From Propionivibrio soli (lineage in GTDB: Bacteria > Pseudomonadota > Gammaproteobacteria > Burkholderiales > Rhodocyclaceae): a DNA stretch of 64,000 nt. How positions within the stretch are numbered: the stretch's first letter is position 1; every line of letters begins with the position of its first letter. The notes below the pieces were generated by a model, which saw nothing but the letters and a program-made list of their open reading frames with translations, searched no databases and was not told where the DNA came from. The position numbers and the translations under genes were made by a program. The DNA is taken from NCBI RefSeq assembly GCF_025770765.1, contig NZ_JANZKY010000016.1, forward strand, positions 82,063 to 146,062. Direction: 5' to 3'. Positions 27,849 to 35,486 of this stretch are shown piece by piece.

Positions 27849-29138
27849 TCAGGCGCGCAGCGATTCGATGTGGGATACCTGGCTGCGATAGAGCCGCACG
27901 GCAGCCGTTAGGTTCCACAAAAGCCAAGCATTGGCGACAACGAGACTGGCGCCCGCCGGATACGCAAACGTCGCCGGCCAGAGGGCCGCGAGCGCCACCA
28001 GTACGCAAGCAAGGACGTGCGCCGCGGACTGCCGTTCCATCGCCGCTTCTGAAATGATCTTCTTCATGTTCGGCGCCACGACCCGTCCCTGTCCAAGATT
28101 CTGCAGATGCAGCCAGACGAGGAAGGGAACGATCTTGTACAACATGCCGACGATGACCGACATGAACCCACCGGCGAGGACGAGCGCACCGAACAGAACC
28201 GGCCACTCCGCGCGCTCGGCGACCGTGGGCACGAACCGCCCCGCTCCCCACACAGCACAGGCCGCCAGCGCGCTCAGCATCGCGGCACGCCACAGATGCT
28301 GGGTCGCATCGAAGCGCGATCGTTTGCTCGTACGCTGTACTTTCAGCGTTACACCGGCGAAGCAGGCAACCGCCAAGACCACGACGAGCGCCAAAACGAG
28401 GGATATCGCTCCGGCATCCACCCACTCCGATATCGACCAGACGGCGAGGGCCCCAATCGTCGCGACGGCGAAAAACCGCTCAAAAACACGTGGGTAGGGG
28501 CGCGTGATCTGGAACATCGGCACGACCACATAGGCGACGGCGGCCAGCAGTACCGTTCCCCAAGCCACGAACCCCCACCCCAAGTGGATGTCCGCGAGTT
28601 GCATGAGTGGCCAATCGAGTGACCAGCCGAGGGCTGCGGTCAAGCCAACGCCAAGGGCCGCGGTGACCGTAAGGCCGGCAAGAGACAGCTTGAGACCGCC
28701 CACGGTCGGGCTCGTGGTCGGCACACCGCTGAATGCGCGTAGGGCGGAGACGATAAAGCACGCGATCCCAACCGTAAACAGCAGTGCCGCCACCTTGAAA
28801 GCGGCTGGCGAATAACTGAAAAACGCGGCGACGAGGAACACGGTACCGACAGAGATCGCTGCGTGAACAAGACCCGCGACACGCAAGGGCGAACCGATAT
28901 TGGCTCCGGCGACCACGGGCAGAATCTGGATCAGCGCACCGAGCATCACCTGCAACATGAAGCCAACGGTTATGAGGTGAGTAAGCGCCAGGGTCGCCGG
29001 CGTCCAGCGCGAGGCGAATACCTCGGGATAGCAGAGAATCAACACGCCGCCGAGAATGCCGAACACCGGCGCGGTAAGAAAGAAACGAAACGGAGCCGCC
29101 AGCGGCGGCGATTGATCATAAGAGAGCAGCGTCTGCAT
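27849..29138 (-). CDS. Polytopic membrane protein, NnrS or haem-copper-oxidase-like
   Basis: This 429-aa protein has about twelve transmembrane segments. Conserved-looking histidines sit in helices (LTHLITVGFMLQVMLG, ADIHLGWGFVAWG, VWLHLQNLG), as in NnrS and haem-copper oxidase subunit I relatives that may bind haem. I cannot name it more precisely. It sits between a DUF2249 gene (88 bp upstream) and SirB2 in the hemerythrin-HemN series. The context suggests a role in nitric oxide or anaerobic respiration; that is inference. Confidence 0.68.
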   Translation of the reverse strand: MQTLLSYDQSPPLAAPFRFFLTAPVFGILGGVLILCYPEVFASRWTPATLALTHLITVGFMLQVMLGALIQILPVVAGANIGSPLRVAGLVHAAISVGTVFLVAAFFSYSPAAFKVAALLFTVGIACFIVSALRAFSGVPTTSPTVGGLKLSLAGLTVTAALGVGLTAALGWSLDWPLMQLADIHLGWGFVAWGTVLLAAVAYVVVPMFQITRPYPRVFERFFAVATIGALAVWSISEWVDAGAISLVLALVVVLAVACFAGVTLKVQRTSKRSRFDATQHLWRAAMLSALAACAVWGAGRFVPTVAERAEWPVLFGALVLAGGFMSVIVGMLYKIVPFLVWLHLQNLGQGRVVAPNMKKIISEAAMERQSAAHVLACVLVALAALWPATFAYPAGASLVVANAWLLWNLTAAVRLYRSQVSHIESLRA

Positions 29139-29226
29139 CAGTCACTCTTGTTCTTGTTCCAGCCTTCGGGCCCACCCGATATGCAAGCGGCGCCGCCCGT
29201 GCGTACGGGCCGGAGGCCAACCCCCA

Positions 29227-29463
29227 TTACGCGCTCGGCTTGTGCCAGATGAGGATTTCGAACGAGCCATCCCGAACCCGTTCGGTCTGCCAGGAGAAAC
29301 CGTTCAGTTCCAGCGCACGGTAGAGAGGAAAAGGCTCGCGTCCGATACGCAGCATCACCTTCTGGCCTGGGCTTATCAGATCGATAGCTGCCATCGTGCG
29401 TTCGAACGGTTCCGGCGGCTCGAGATCGCGTCCGTCGACCACCACAATCTCCTCTGCGCCCAT
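29227..29463 (-). CDS. DUF2249 domain protein
   Basis: This 78-aa protein matches DUF2249, a small TusA-like alpha/beta fold: VVVDGRDLEPPEPFERTMAA followed by LISPGQKVMLRIGREPFPLY. Its ATG shares a base with the TGA of the hemerythrin gene (TGATG), so the two are translationally coupled. DUF2249 domains often occur fused to or beside hemerythrins and NO-related genes; biochemical function is not established. Confidence 0.85.
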   Translation of the reverse strand: MGAEEIVVVDGRDLEPPEPFERTMAAIDLISPGQKVMLRIGREPFPLYRALELNGFSWQTERVRDGSFEILIWHKPSA

Positions 29464-29930
29464 CAGACGCCTCCTCCCGCGGAAGCGGTACTCGCAATTC
29501 CGGCGCTCAGGATAGTCAGCAATCCGTCCCGATCAGCGCTCAGGTGTTGGTCGCACATCGGATAAAGGATGTTCTCCTCCTTCATGTTATGTTGTTGCGT
29601 CAGGATGAGTAGCGTTTCGGCGTTTCCGAGATACTCGTCGGCATCCCGCTGGGTCAGCGCCACCCCGGTCAGCGTGAGCAAGTCGCGCATCTGCGCATGT
29701 TCGTTGCGCATCACCTGCGTCGGCCCCATGCGCATTCCGGTCCGGTCTTCGAACGCTGGGAACAACACGTTTTCCTCGATATCCAGATGGCGTAGCACGG
29801 CATCCCGAAAACGCAGAAAAGCCGCTTCCGCCTTGTCCCATTCGCCTTTGCGCACAGCCTGTTCAACCTCGGCAAAGCCGTCGTCGCAGTGACGGTGGTC
29901 GTTGGCAAGTAATTCACGGATGCTGTTCAT
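29463..29930 (-). CDS. Hemerythrin HHE domain protein
   Basis: This 155-aa protein is a four-helix hemerythrin-like domain. Candidate di-iron ligands lie in NDHRHCDDGF, RHLDIEENVLFPAFE, NEHAQMRD and HNMKEENILYP. Such proteins bind O2 or NO, or help repair iron-sulfur clusters. An in-frame upstream start at 30017 is possible, but the ATG at 29930 follows GAGG and lies a normal distance from the FNR-type promoter. It heads the minus-strand set with DUF2249, the polytopic protein, SirB2 and HemN. Confidence 0.88.
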   Translation of the reverse strand: MNSIRELLANDHRHCDDGFAEVEQAVRKGEWDKAEAAFLRFRDAVLRHLDIEENVLFPAFEDRTGMRMGPTQVMRNEHAQMRDLLTLTGVALTQRDADEYLGNAETLLILTQQHNMKEENILYPMCDQHLSADRDGLLTILSAGIASTASAGGGV

Positions 29931-29966
29931 TCGAGGCCCTCGATCAAGAGATTTACCAATGAACCC

Positions 29967-30008
29967 ATTGTGCAGGAACGCCCGCCCAATTCCCTTGACC
30001 GAAATCAA
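29967..30008 (-). promoter_or_regulatory. FNR/Dnr-type site and class II promoter of the hemerythrin unit
   Basis: TTGACCGAAATCAA at 29995-30008 differs by one base from TTGAT-N4-ATCAA. On the minus strand CACAAT at 29972-29967 is a good -10 element. Their centres are 32 bp apart, the spacing of an FNR site at -41.5. The predicted transcript would start about 30 bases before the hemerythrin ATG. Whether FNR, ANR or a Dnr-type NO sensor binds cannot be told. Confidence 0.7.
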
Positions 30009-30111
30009 ATCGGCCAAGGCCCTGGCGCGTCGCCGCCATCCAAAGAAGGATTAGCCGTCCTGTCCCGTGCTCCGGTAGAGTTTTTGACCGCGGGCGAGCA
30101 GGCGGATTCCT

Positions 30112-30141
30112 TTGTTCCTCGACCGATTTTGCGTCTATAGT
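30112..30141 (+). promoter_or_regulatory. Candidate sigma-70 promoter of the UspA gene
   Basis: TTGTTC (30112-30117) and TATAGT (30136-30141) are separated by 18 bp. They lie about 130 bp before the UspA start codon, with no other gene between. Confidence 0.5.
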
Positions 30142-30273
30142 GAAAGTGGGCTGTTAAGAACCCGCAACAAGAGGCAACGAAGCGCCACGTCAATGAAGCG
30201 TCGGCGACCAGCCATACGGCGATGCTCCAACAATGATGCGGCCTTTGCTCCCGATCGCAAGAAAGGAGTCATC

Positions 30274-30717
30274 ATGTTCAAGCACATTCTGGTTCCGACC
30301 GACGGTTCCCCGTTCTCGCAAGAGACGGTTCGGCGTGCTGTTTCCTTCGCCAAGGAAGCGGGAGCGCGCATTACCGCGTTTTATGCCAAGCCGGAGTACC
30401 CCGTGACGTATTACGGCGAAGGCGCCTTGATCGACTCCACCTCGCCCGAACACTTCGCGAAGATGACCGAGGAACAGGCGGCACAGATCCTGGATCCGGT
30501 CGAGACGCTGTGCGCGAACGAGGGCGTCCCTTGCACGAAGCTCTCGCTGACCAACGACGTGGTCTATGAGGCAATCATCGAGGCGGCCACAAAGAGCGGT
30601 TGCGACCTCATCTTCATGGCGTCCCACGGTCGCCGGGGCTTCAGCGGGCTCCTGCTCGGCAGCGAAACGAACAAGGTGCTGACGCATACCCGGATTCCGG
30701 TGCTTGTGTATCGCTGA
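30274..30717 (+). CDS. Universal stress protein, UspA family
   Basis: This 147-aa protein has the UspA fold: the N-terminal HILVPTDGSPFS and the C-terminal ATP-binding signature MASHGRRGFSGLLLGSETNKVL, with the G-2x-G-9x-G(S/T) pattern. The ATG at 30274 follows AAGGAG; an open frame upstream to 30112 is less likely. It is divergent from the FNR-type hemerythrin unit, which suggests a stress or low-oxygen role. A GC-rich hairpin (CCGCCC / GGGCGG, 30729-30747) follows without a T tract. Confidence 0.92.
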   Translation: MFKHILVPTDGSPFSQETVRRAVSFAKEAGARITAFYAKPEYPVTYYGEGALIDSTSPEHFAKMTEEQAAQILDPVETLCANEGVPCTKLSLTNDVVYEAIIEAATKSGCDLIFMASHGRRGFSGLLLGSETNKVLTHTRIPVLVYR

Positions 30718-30832
30718 AAAGACGGCCGCCGCCCCAGGCTTGGGCGGGAGCATTCCGAATCGGCAGAGGGGGTCGGTGGTGGGTCGCGTGGTGGCCGACG
30801 ACCGTTAGGCGTCGGCCCACAGCGCGGCTTGT

Positions 30833-31840
30833 TCAGTTCGCCGAGCGTTTCAGCAGTCGCGGTTCCTCGAAGAGCGAGTTGATCTCGACGCGTCCGATTT
30901 CGCGGTTGTCTGGCACGAGATAGAGGACCGGCGTGATCAGTTCCTCGAAAATGCCGCGCAGGCTGCGGGCTCCAGTCTTATATTCGATGGCGATTTCGGC
31001 GATCTGCTCAAAGACGCGCGGTCCCACCGCGAGTTCGACGCCTTCTGCGCGGAAAAGCTCGACGTATTGCCGATAGATCGCGTTCTTCGGCACGCTCATG
31101 ATGCGCACGAGCATGTCCTTGCTCAAATCCTGGAAGTTGGCGACTACCGGCAGGCGGCCGGTGAATTCGGGAATCAACCCGTATTCGAACAAATCCGTCG
31201 GTTTGACCCGCTTGTTCAACCGATCGAGGATGCTCTTGTCGTCGGCGGCAGCGGTGGCGATGAAGCCGAAGCTATGCGTCTTCGCCATGATCTTGTCGAG
31301 CCCCACAAAGGCTCCGCCGCAAATGAAGAGCACGTTCGTCGTGTCGAGATACTGGCCGCCGGCGAGTCTGACGGGGACGCCTTCCATGATCTTGAGCAAC
31401 GCGTGTTGAACGCCCTCCCCGGAGGTAACGCGTCCCTCCGTTCCCGATGCCTTCAGCTTGTCGATCTCGTCGATGAAGACGATGCCGAAACCCGCCCTGC
31501 GGGGATCCCCGGCGGCCTTGTCGACGAGGCGCTGCAGGATGGCCTCGATTTCCTCGTTGACGTACTTGGTCTGCGCCAGCGACGTCGCATTGCCGGTCGC
31601 GAAAGGCACGCCGAGCATCCGTGCCAGCGTTTCGCAGGTCAGCGTTTTTCCGGTTCCCGATGGCCCGACGAGCAGCACGTTGCTCTTGGTCAGGGCGCCA
31701 TCTCCCTGCCCCAGCGTCGCGATCTTGCGGTAATGCGCATACACGGCGACGGCCAAGGTTTTTTTTGCCTCTTCCTGCCCGATGACATATTGGTCGAGGT
31801 AAGCGACGATGCGACTCGGCGTGACTTCCTTGCTCAGCAC
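30833..31840 (-). CDS. ClpX-like AAA+ unfoldase lacking the zinc-binding domain
   Basis: This 335-aa protein matches the AAA+ core of ClpX. Walker A is GPSGTGKT (residues 59-66), Walker B is VFIDEIDK (DEID 124-127), and the sensor region is PEFTGRLPVVA. The N-terminal four-cysteine zinc domain of normal ClpX (about 60 residues) is absent. I place the start at the GTG at 31840, which follows AGGAGA; the longer open frame to 32062 does not encode a zinc domain either. FGF (191-193) occupies the place of the ClpP-binding IGF loop. No clpP or lon is adjacent, unlike the housekeeping gene. It is probably a paralogue. Confidence 0.85.
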   Translation of the reverse strand: MLSKEVTPSRIVAYLDQYVIGQEEAKKTLAVAVYAHYRKIATLGQGDGALTKSNVLLVGPSGTGKTLTCETLARMLGVPFATGNATSLAQTKYVNEEIEAILQRLVDKAAGDPRRAGFGIVFIDEIDKLKASGTEGRVTSGEGVQHALLKIMEGVPVRLAGGQYLDTTNVLFICGGAFVGLDKIMAKTHSFGFIATAAADDKSILDRLNKRVKPTDLFEYGLIPEFTGRLPVVANFQDLSKDMLVRIMSVPKNAIYRQYVELFRAEGVELAVGPRVFEQIAEIAIEYKTGARSLRGIFEELITPVLYLVPDNREIGRVEINSLFEEPRLLKRSAN

Positions 31841-31992
31841 GATGATCTCCTGTGAATGGCCAACGGCGTATACCTGCGCCGTATGGCATGGACGCGCTAT
31901 GGTAGTCCGATTCAGCTCCTGGGGCGCATGCACTGTGCGCCGATGATCGGTTATGCTTGTCGCACTCGATTCGCCTTCAGGGAAGAAGAATA

Positions 31993-32433
31993 ATGTTCGA
32001 ATGGTGGCATTGGATGGTCCTCGGCCTCGTCCTCGCCATGGCGGAACTCGCGGTCCCAGCATTCTTCATCATCTGGTTCGGTATCGGCGCCATTGGCGTC
32101 GGCTTGGTCCTGCTGTTCGCGCCGGACCTCGCCATCTCCACGCAGATGCTGCTCTGGGCGGCTTTGTCACTCGCCCTGGTCGCCGTCTGGTTCCGGCATT
32201 TCCGGCCGCGCACCGTGACGTCGGTCGGAACTTCGGCGGCGTCGGTGCCCGGGGAGACGGGCGTCCTCGTGAATGATCTCGCGCCGGAAACGCGCGGCCA
32301 TGTGCGCTTCCAGCGCCCCATCCTGGGTTCCGACCTCTGGGAGTGCTACGCGGACACGAAGATCAAGGCGGGCGACCGCGTGCGCGTGGTCGCCGTCGAA
32401 GGAAATTTCATGAAAGTGGAGGAAGCGAAATGA
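31993..32433 (+). CDS. NfeD-like membrane protein
   Basis: This 146-aa short NfeD protein has three hydrophobic segments (residues about 8-75) and a C-terminal OB-fold domain (GETGVLVNDLAPETRGHVRF to VVAVEGNFMKVE). NfeD proteins partner with SPFH proteins in membrane quality control. The ATG at 31993 follows GGAAGAAG. Its stop overlaps the start of the SPFH gene (ATGA), so the two are coupled. Confidence 0.9.
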   Translation: MFEWWHWMVLGLVLAMAELAVPAFFIIWFGIGAIGVGLVLLFAPDLAISTQMLLWAALSLALVAVWFRHFRPRTVTSVGTSAASVPGETGVLVNDLAPETRGHVRFQRPILGSDLWECYADTKIKAGDRVRVVAVEGNFMKVEEAK

Positions 32434-33290
32434 TCGGCATGACCGTCACCTCAGTCGTATTTCTCGTTTTCGTCATCGTGACGATCGCCAAAGGCGTCCG
32501 TATCGTGCCCCAGGGCGAGGAATGGATCGTGCAGCGGCTGGGTAAGTACCGCGTGACGCTCATGCCCGGGCTGCGTTTCATCATCCCCTACTTCGACACG
32601 GTGTCGTATAAGGTCACGACGAAGGACATCATCCTCGACGTTCAGGAGCAGGAAGTGATCACCCGCGACAATGCGGTGATCGTGGTCAACGCCATCGCCT
32701 TCATCAAGGTTACAGACCCGGTGAAGGCCGTCTACGGCGTCGAGAACTACTCCGAGGCGATTCGCAACATGATCATGACTACATTGCGCTCGATCGTCGG
32801 TGAAATGGAACTCGACCATGCGCTGTCCTCGCGCGACATGATCAAGACACGTTTGAAGGCCGGAGTTGCCGATGAAGCGCTCGACTGGGGACTGACCGTC
32901 AAGTCGGTCGAAATTCAGGACATCAAGCCCTCGCAATCGATGCAACGCGCAATGGAACTGCAGGCGGCCGCCGAGCGGGAACGGAAGGCGATGGTCACCC
33001 GCGCCGAGGGCGAGAAGCAATCGATGATTCTCTCCGCCGAGGCACGCCTGGAATCGGCAAAACGCGACGCCGAAGCGCAAGTCATGCTGGCCGACGCCTC
33101 GTCGCAAGCGATCACAAAGATCACGAGCGCTTTCGGCGAAAACGAATTGCCGATGTTCTACCTGCTCGGCGAGAAATACATTACCAGCCTGGGCAAGCTG
33201 GCCGAATCGCAGAACGCCAAGACGGTTCTGCTCCCGGGGGACCTGCAGGGTGCGCTACGCGGCTTGTTCCAGAAGATGCCCCAACCCTGA
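32430..33290 (+). CDS. SPFH (band 7, stomatin-like) protein
   Basis: This 286-aa protein has one N-terminal membrane helix (about residues 5-22) and an SPFH domain containing IVPQGEEWIVQRLGKY and the DHALSSRD region. A long charged coiled coil (MELQAAAERERKAM, about 170-230) follows. It resembles the QmcA/paraslipin group, which forms oligomeric membrane scaffolds. Overlap with the NfeD gene confirms the classic NfeD-SPFH pair. The ATG at 32430 is chosen over the longer frame because of that overlap. Confidence 0.92.
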   Translation: MIGMTVTSVVFLVFVIVTIAKGVRIVPQGEEWIVQRLGKYRVTLMPGLRFIIPYFDTVSYKVTTKDIILDVQEQEVITRDNAVIVVNAIAFIKVTDPVKAVYGVENYSEAIRNMIMTTLRSIVGEMELDHALSSRDMIKTRLKAGVADEALDWGLTVKSVEIQDIKPSQSMQRAMELQAAAERERKAMVTRAEGEKQSMILSAEARLESAKRDAEAQVMLADASSQAITKITSAFGENELPMFYLLGEKYITSLGKLAESQNAKTVLLPGDLQGALRGLFQKMPQP

Positions 33291-33314
33291 CCCCGACTTG
33301 CCGAAGGACCACGT

Positions 33315-34205
33315 TTGACCGACCGGAAACAGCTCTACGAAGGCTATCTGGCTGCGACTGCCACGCTCGTCATGTGGGCGTGCTTTTCCCTCGTCTCCCG
33401 GATGGCGGGCAAGAGTCCGCTTACGCCCTACGACGTCTTCGCGCTGCGCCTGATCACCGCCGGGGTGGTGCTGCTCCCGTTCATCGGCAGCATGCCGAAG
33501 GACGCCTGGCGCGACGGCCGGCTGTGGTTGCTCACCTTCCTGTGCAGTGTGCTCTATTGCCCGTTGGCCTACGCCGGCTTCAAGTACGCGCCGGCGTCAC
33601 ATGGCGCGATCCTGCTTTCGGGCATGCAACCCTTTCTGGTGACTTTCGTCGCCTGGTTTATCGCGGGGACGCGACCGAACGCGATGCGTTGCCTCGGACT
33701 CGTGCTCATTGCCGTCGGCGTGGCTTGTGCCGCCATGCCGTACTTCAGCGACTGGTCAAGTGCCATGGTGTTCGGCGACCTGCTGATCTTTACCTCATCG
33801 GTACTGTGGGCTTTCTACGCGGTTCTCGGCTCTCGCTGGGGTTACTCGCCGTGGGTTCAGACGCGGGCCGTCGCCTTTGGCTCGTCGCTCGTCTATCTGC
33901 CGATCTATTTTTTGTGGCTGCCAAAGGCGCTCAGCGAGGCTACGATGACGATGATCGCGATCCAGGGGTTCTTCCAAGGCATCGTCGCCACCGTGCTCGC
34001 CATGCTCGCCTACCTGCGCGCCATCAAACTGCTCGGGCCAGAGCGCGCTTCGGCTTTTCTAGCGCTGGTTCCGATCGTTATCGGGGTTGTTGCCGTACCC
34101 CTGCTCGATGAGCCGCTCACCGGATGGCTAGCGAGCGGGATCGTTTTCGTTTCTCTGGGATCGTACGTTGCATCGCGGTATGGTTCCGCTCGTTTGAGGA
34201 GTTAA
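33315..34205 (+). CDS. DMT-superfamily (EamA) permease
   Basis: This 296-aa protein has ten hydrophobic segments in two EamA repeats, as in drug/metabolite exporters. The start is a TTG at 33315 behind AAGGA; no ATG is near. It lies 24 bp after the SPFH gene and three bases before yqhD, so it is likely cotranscribed. The substrate is unknown. Confidence 0.86.
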   Translation: MTDRKQLYEGYLAATATLVMWACFSLVSRMAGKSPLTPYDVFALRLITAGVVLLPFIGSMPKDAWRDGRLWLLTFLCSVLYCPLAYAGFKYAPASHGAILLSGMQPFLVTFVAWFIAGTRPNAMRCLGLVLIAVGVACAAMPYFSDWSSAMVFGDLLIFTSSVLWAFYAVLGSRWGYSPWVQTRAVAFGSSLVYLPIYFLWLPKALSEATMTMIAIQGFFQGIVATVLAMLAYLRAIKLLGPERASAFLALVPIVIGVVAVPLLDEPLTGWLASGIVFVSLGSYVASRYGSARLRS

Positions 34206-34208
34206 TCG

Positions 34209-35363
34209 ATGGAAAATTTCACGTTCTATAACCCCACCCGCATCCTGTTCGGCGCCGGTCGTATTGCTGATGTTGCCCGCGAAGTGCCAGCAGGCGCGCG
34301 GGTGCTCATCACCTACGGCGGCGGCAGCGTAGTCAAAACGGGCACGCTGGACGAAGTCAAAGCCGCGTTGAGCGGTTTCACCGTTCTTGAATTCGGCGGC
34401 ATCGAGCCGAATCCGACTTACGAAACCTTGATGAAGGCTGTCGAACTGGCGCGTAAGGAAAAGGTGGACTTCCTGCTCGCCGTCGGCGGCGGCTCGGTGA
34501 TCGACGGCACCAAGTTCATTGCCGGCGCCATCCCCTTCGACGGCGAGCCATGGGACATCCTCGCCAAACGAGCCCGGATCACGAGCGCCGTGCCGTTCGG
34601 CAGCGTGCTGACCCTGCCCGCCACCGGCTCCGAAATGAACAGCGGCGCGGTAATCACCAAGCGGGCGACCAATGACAAGTTGGCCTTCTTCAGCAACCTG
34701 CTGTACCCCCGCTTCTCGGTACTCGATCCGACCAAGACCTACACGTTGCCCGCGCGGCAGGTATCCAACGGCGTTGTTGACGCCTTCGTACACGTCGTCG
34801 AGCAATACCTAACGTACCCGGCCGACGCCAAGGTACAGGACCGGTTTGCCGAGGGCCTGCTGCTGACGTTGATCGAGGAAGGGCCGAAAGCCCTGCGCGA
34901 GCCGGAAAACTACGCCGTGCGCGCCAACCTGATGTGGACCGCGACGCTGGCCTTGAACGGCCTGATCGGGGTCGGCGTCCCGACCGACTGGGCGACCCAC
35001 ATGCTGGGACACGAAATCACTGCCTTGCACGGGCTCGATCATGCGCAGACGCTGGCCATCGTCCTGCCGGCGATGCTGCAGGTCCGGCGCGAGGAGAAAC
35101 AGGCGAAGTTGCTGCAGTACGCCGAGCGCGTATGGGGCCTGACGCAAGGCGACGAAAAAGCGCGCATCGATGAGGCGATCGCCCGCACCCGCCAGTTCTT
35201 CGAATCGGTACAGGTAAAGACGCGGCTCTCCGATTACGGCATCGGCAAGGATGCCGTGCCCCCCCTGGTCGCTCAACTCGAACGCCACGGAATGAAGGCT
35301 CTTGGCGAGCATCAGAATCTGACGCTCGAAGGGTCGCGCCAGGTTTACGAACTGGCCGTCTAG
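34209..35363 (+). CDS. yqhD: NADPH-dependent aldehyde reductase YqhD (iron-type alcohol dehydrogenase)
   Basis: This 384-aa protein follows E. coli YqhD closely along its length: the N-terminal PTRILFG, cofactor loop ITYGGGSVVKTG, AVGGGSVIDGTKF, and the metal-binding DAFVHVVEQY and GHEITALHGLDHAQ with clustered histidines. YqhD reduces toxic aldehydes such as methylglyoxal and lipid-peroxide products with NADPH in the cytoplasm. The ATG is three bases after the permease stop, with GAGGAG just upstream. A strong hairpin follows at 35403. Confidence 0.94.
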   Translation: MENFTFYNPTRILFGAGRIADVAREVPAGARVLITYGGGSVVKTGTLDEVKAALSGFTVLEFGGIEPNPTYETLMKAVELARKEKVDFLLAVGGGSVIDGTKFIAGAIPFDGEPWDILAKRARITSAVPFGSVLTLPATGSEMNSGAVITKRATNDKLAFFSNLLYPRFSVLDPTKTYTLPARQVSNGVVDAFVHVVEQYLTYPADAKVQDRFAEGLLLTLIEEGPKALREPENYAVRANLMWTATLALNGLIGVGVPTDWATHMLGHEITALHGLDHAQTLAIVLPAMLQVRREEKQAKLLQYAERVWGLTQGDEKARIDEAIARTRQFFESVQVKTRLSDYGIGKDAVPPLVAQLERHGMKALGEHQNLTLEGSRQVYELAV

Positions 35364-35402
35364 CGCCAGCCCCTCACTGGACGCTCTGCGCGTCATCATT
35401 CA

Positions 35403-35430
35403 CCTCGGCGCACGTAATGGTGTGCCGAGG
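35403..35430 (+). terminator. Hairpin after yqhD
   Basis: An 11-bp stem (CCTCGGCGCAC with GTGTGCCGAGG, one G-U pair) closes a six-base loop, 40 bp after the yqhD stop. There is no T tract, so it may be a stability or Rho-type element rather than an intrinsic terminator. Confidence 0.55.
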
Positions 35431-35486
35431 ACCGCCACACCGGAAATCGCAGCCGGCCGAATACTGCGGGCACGTTGAGGAACCGT

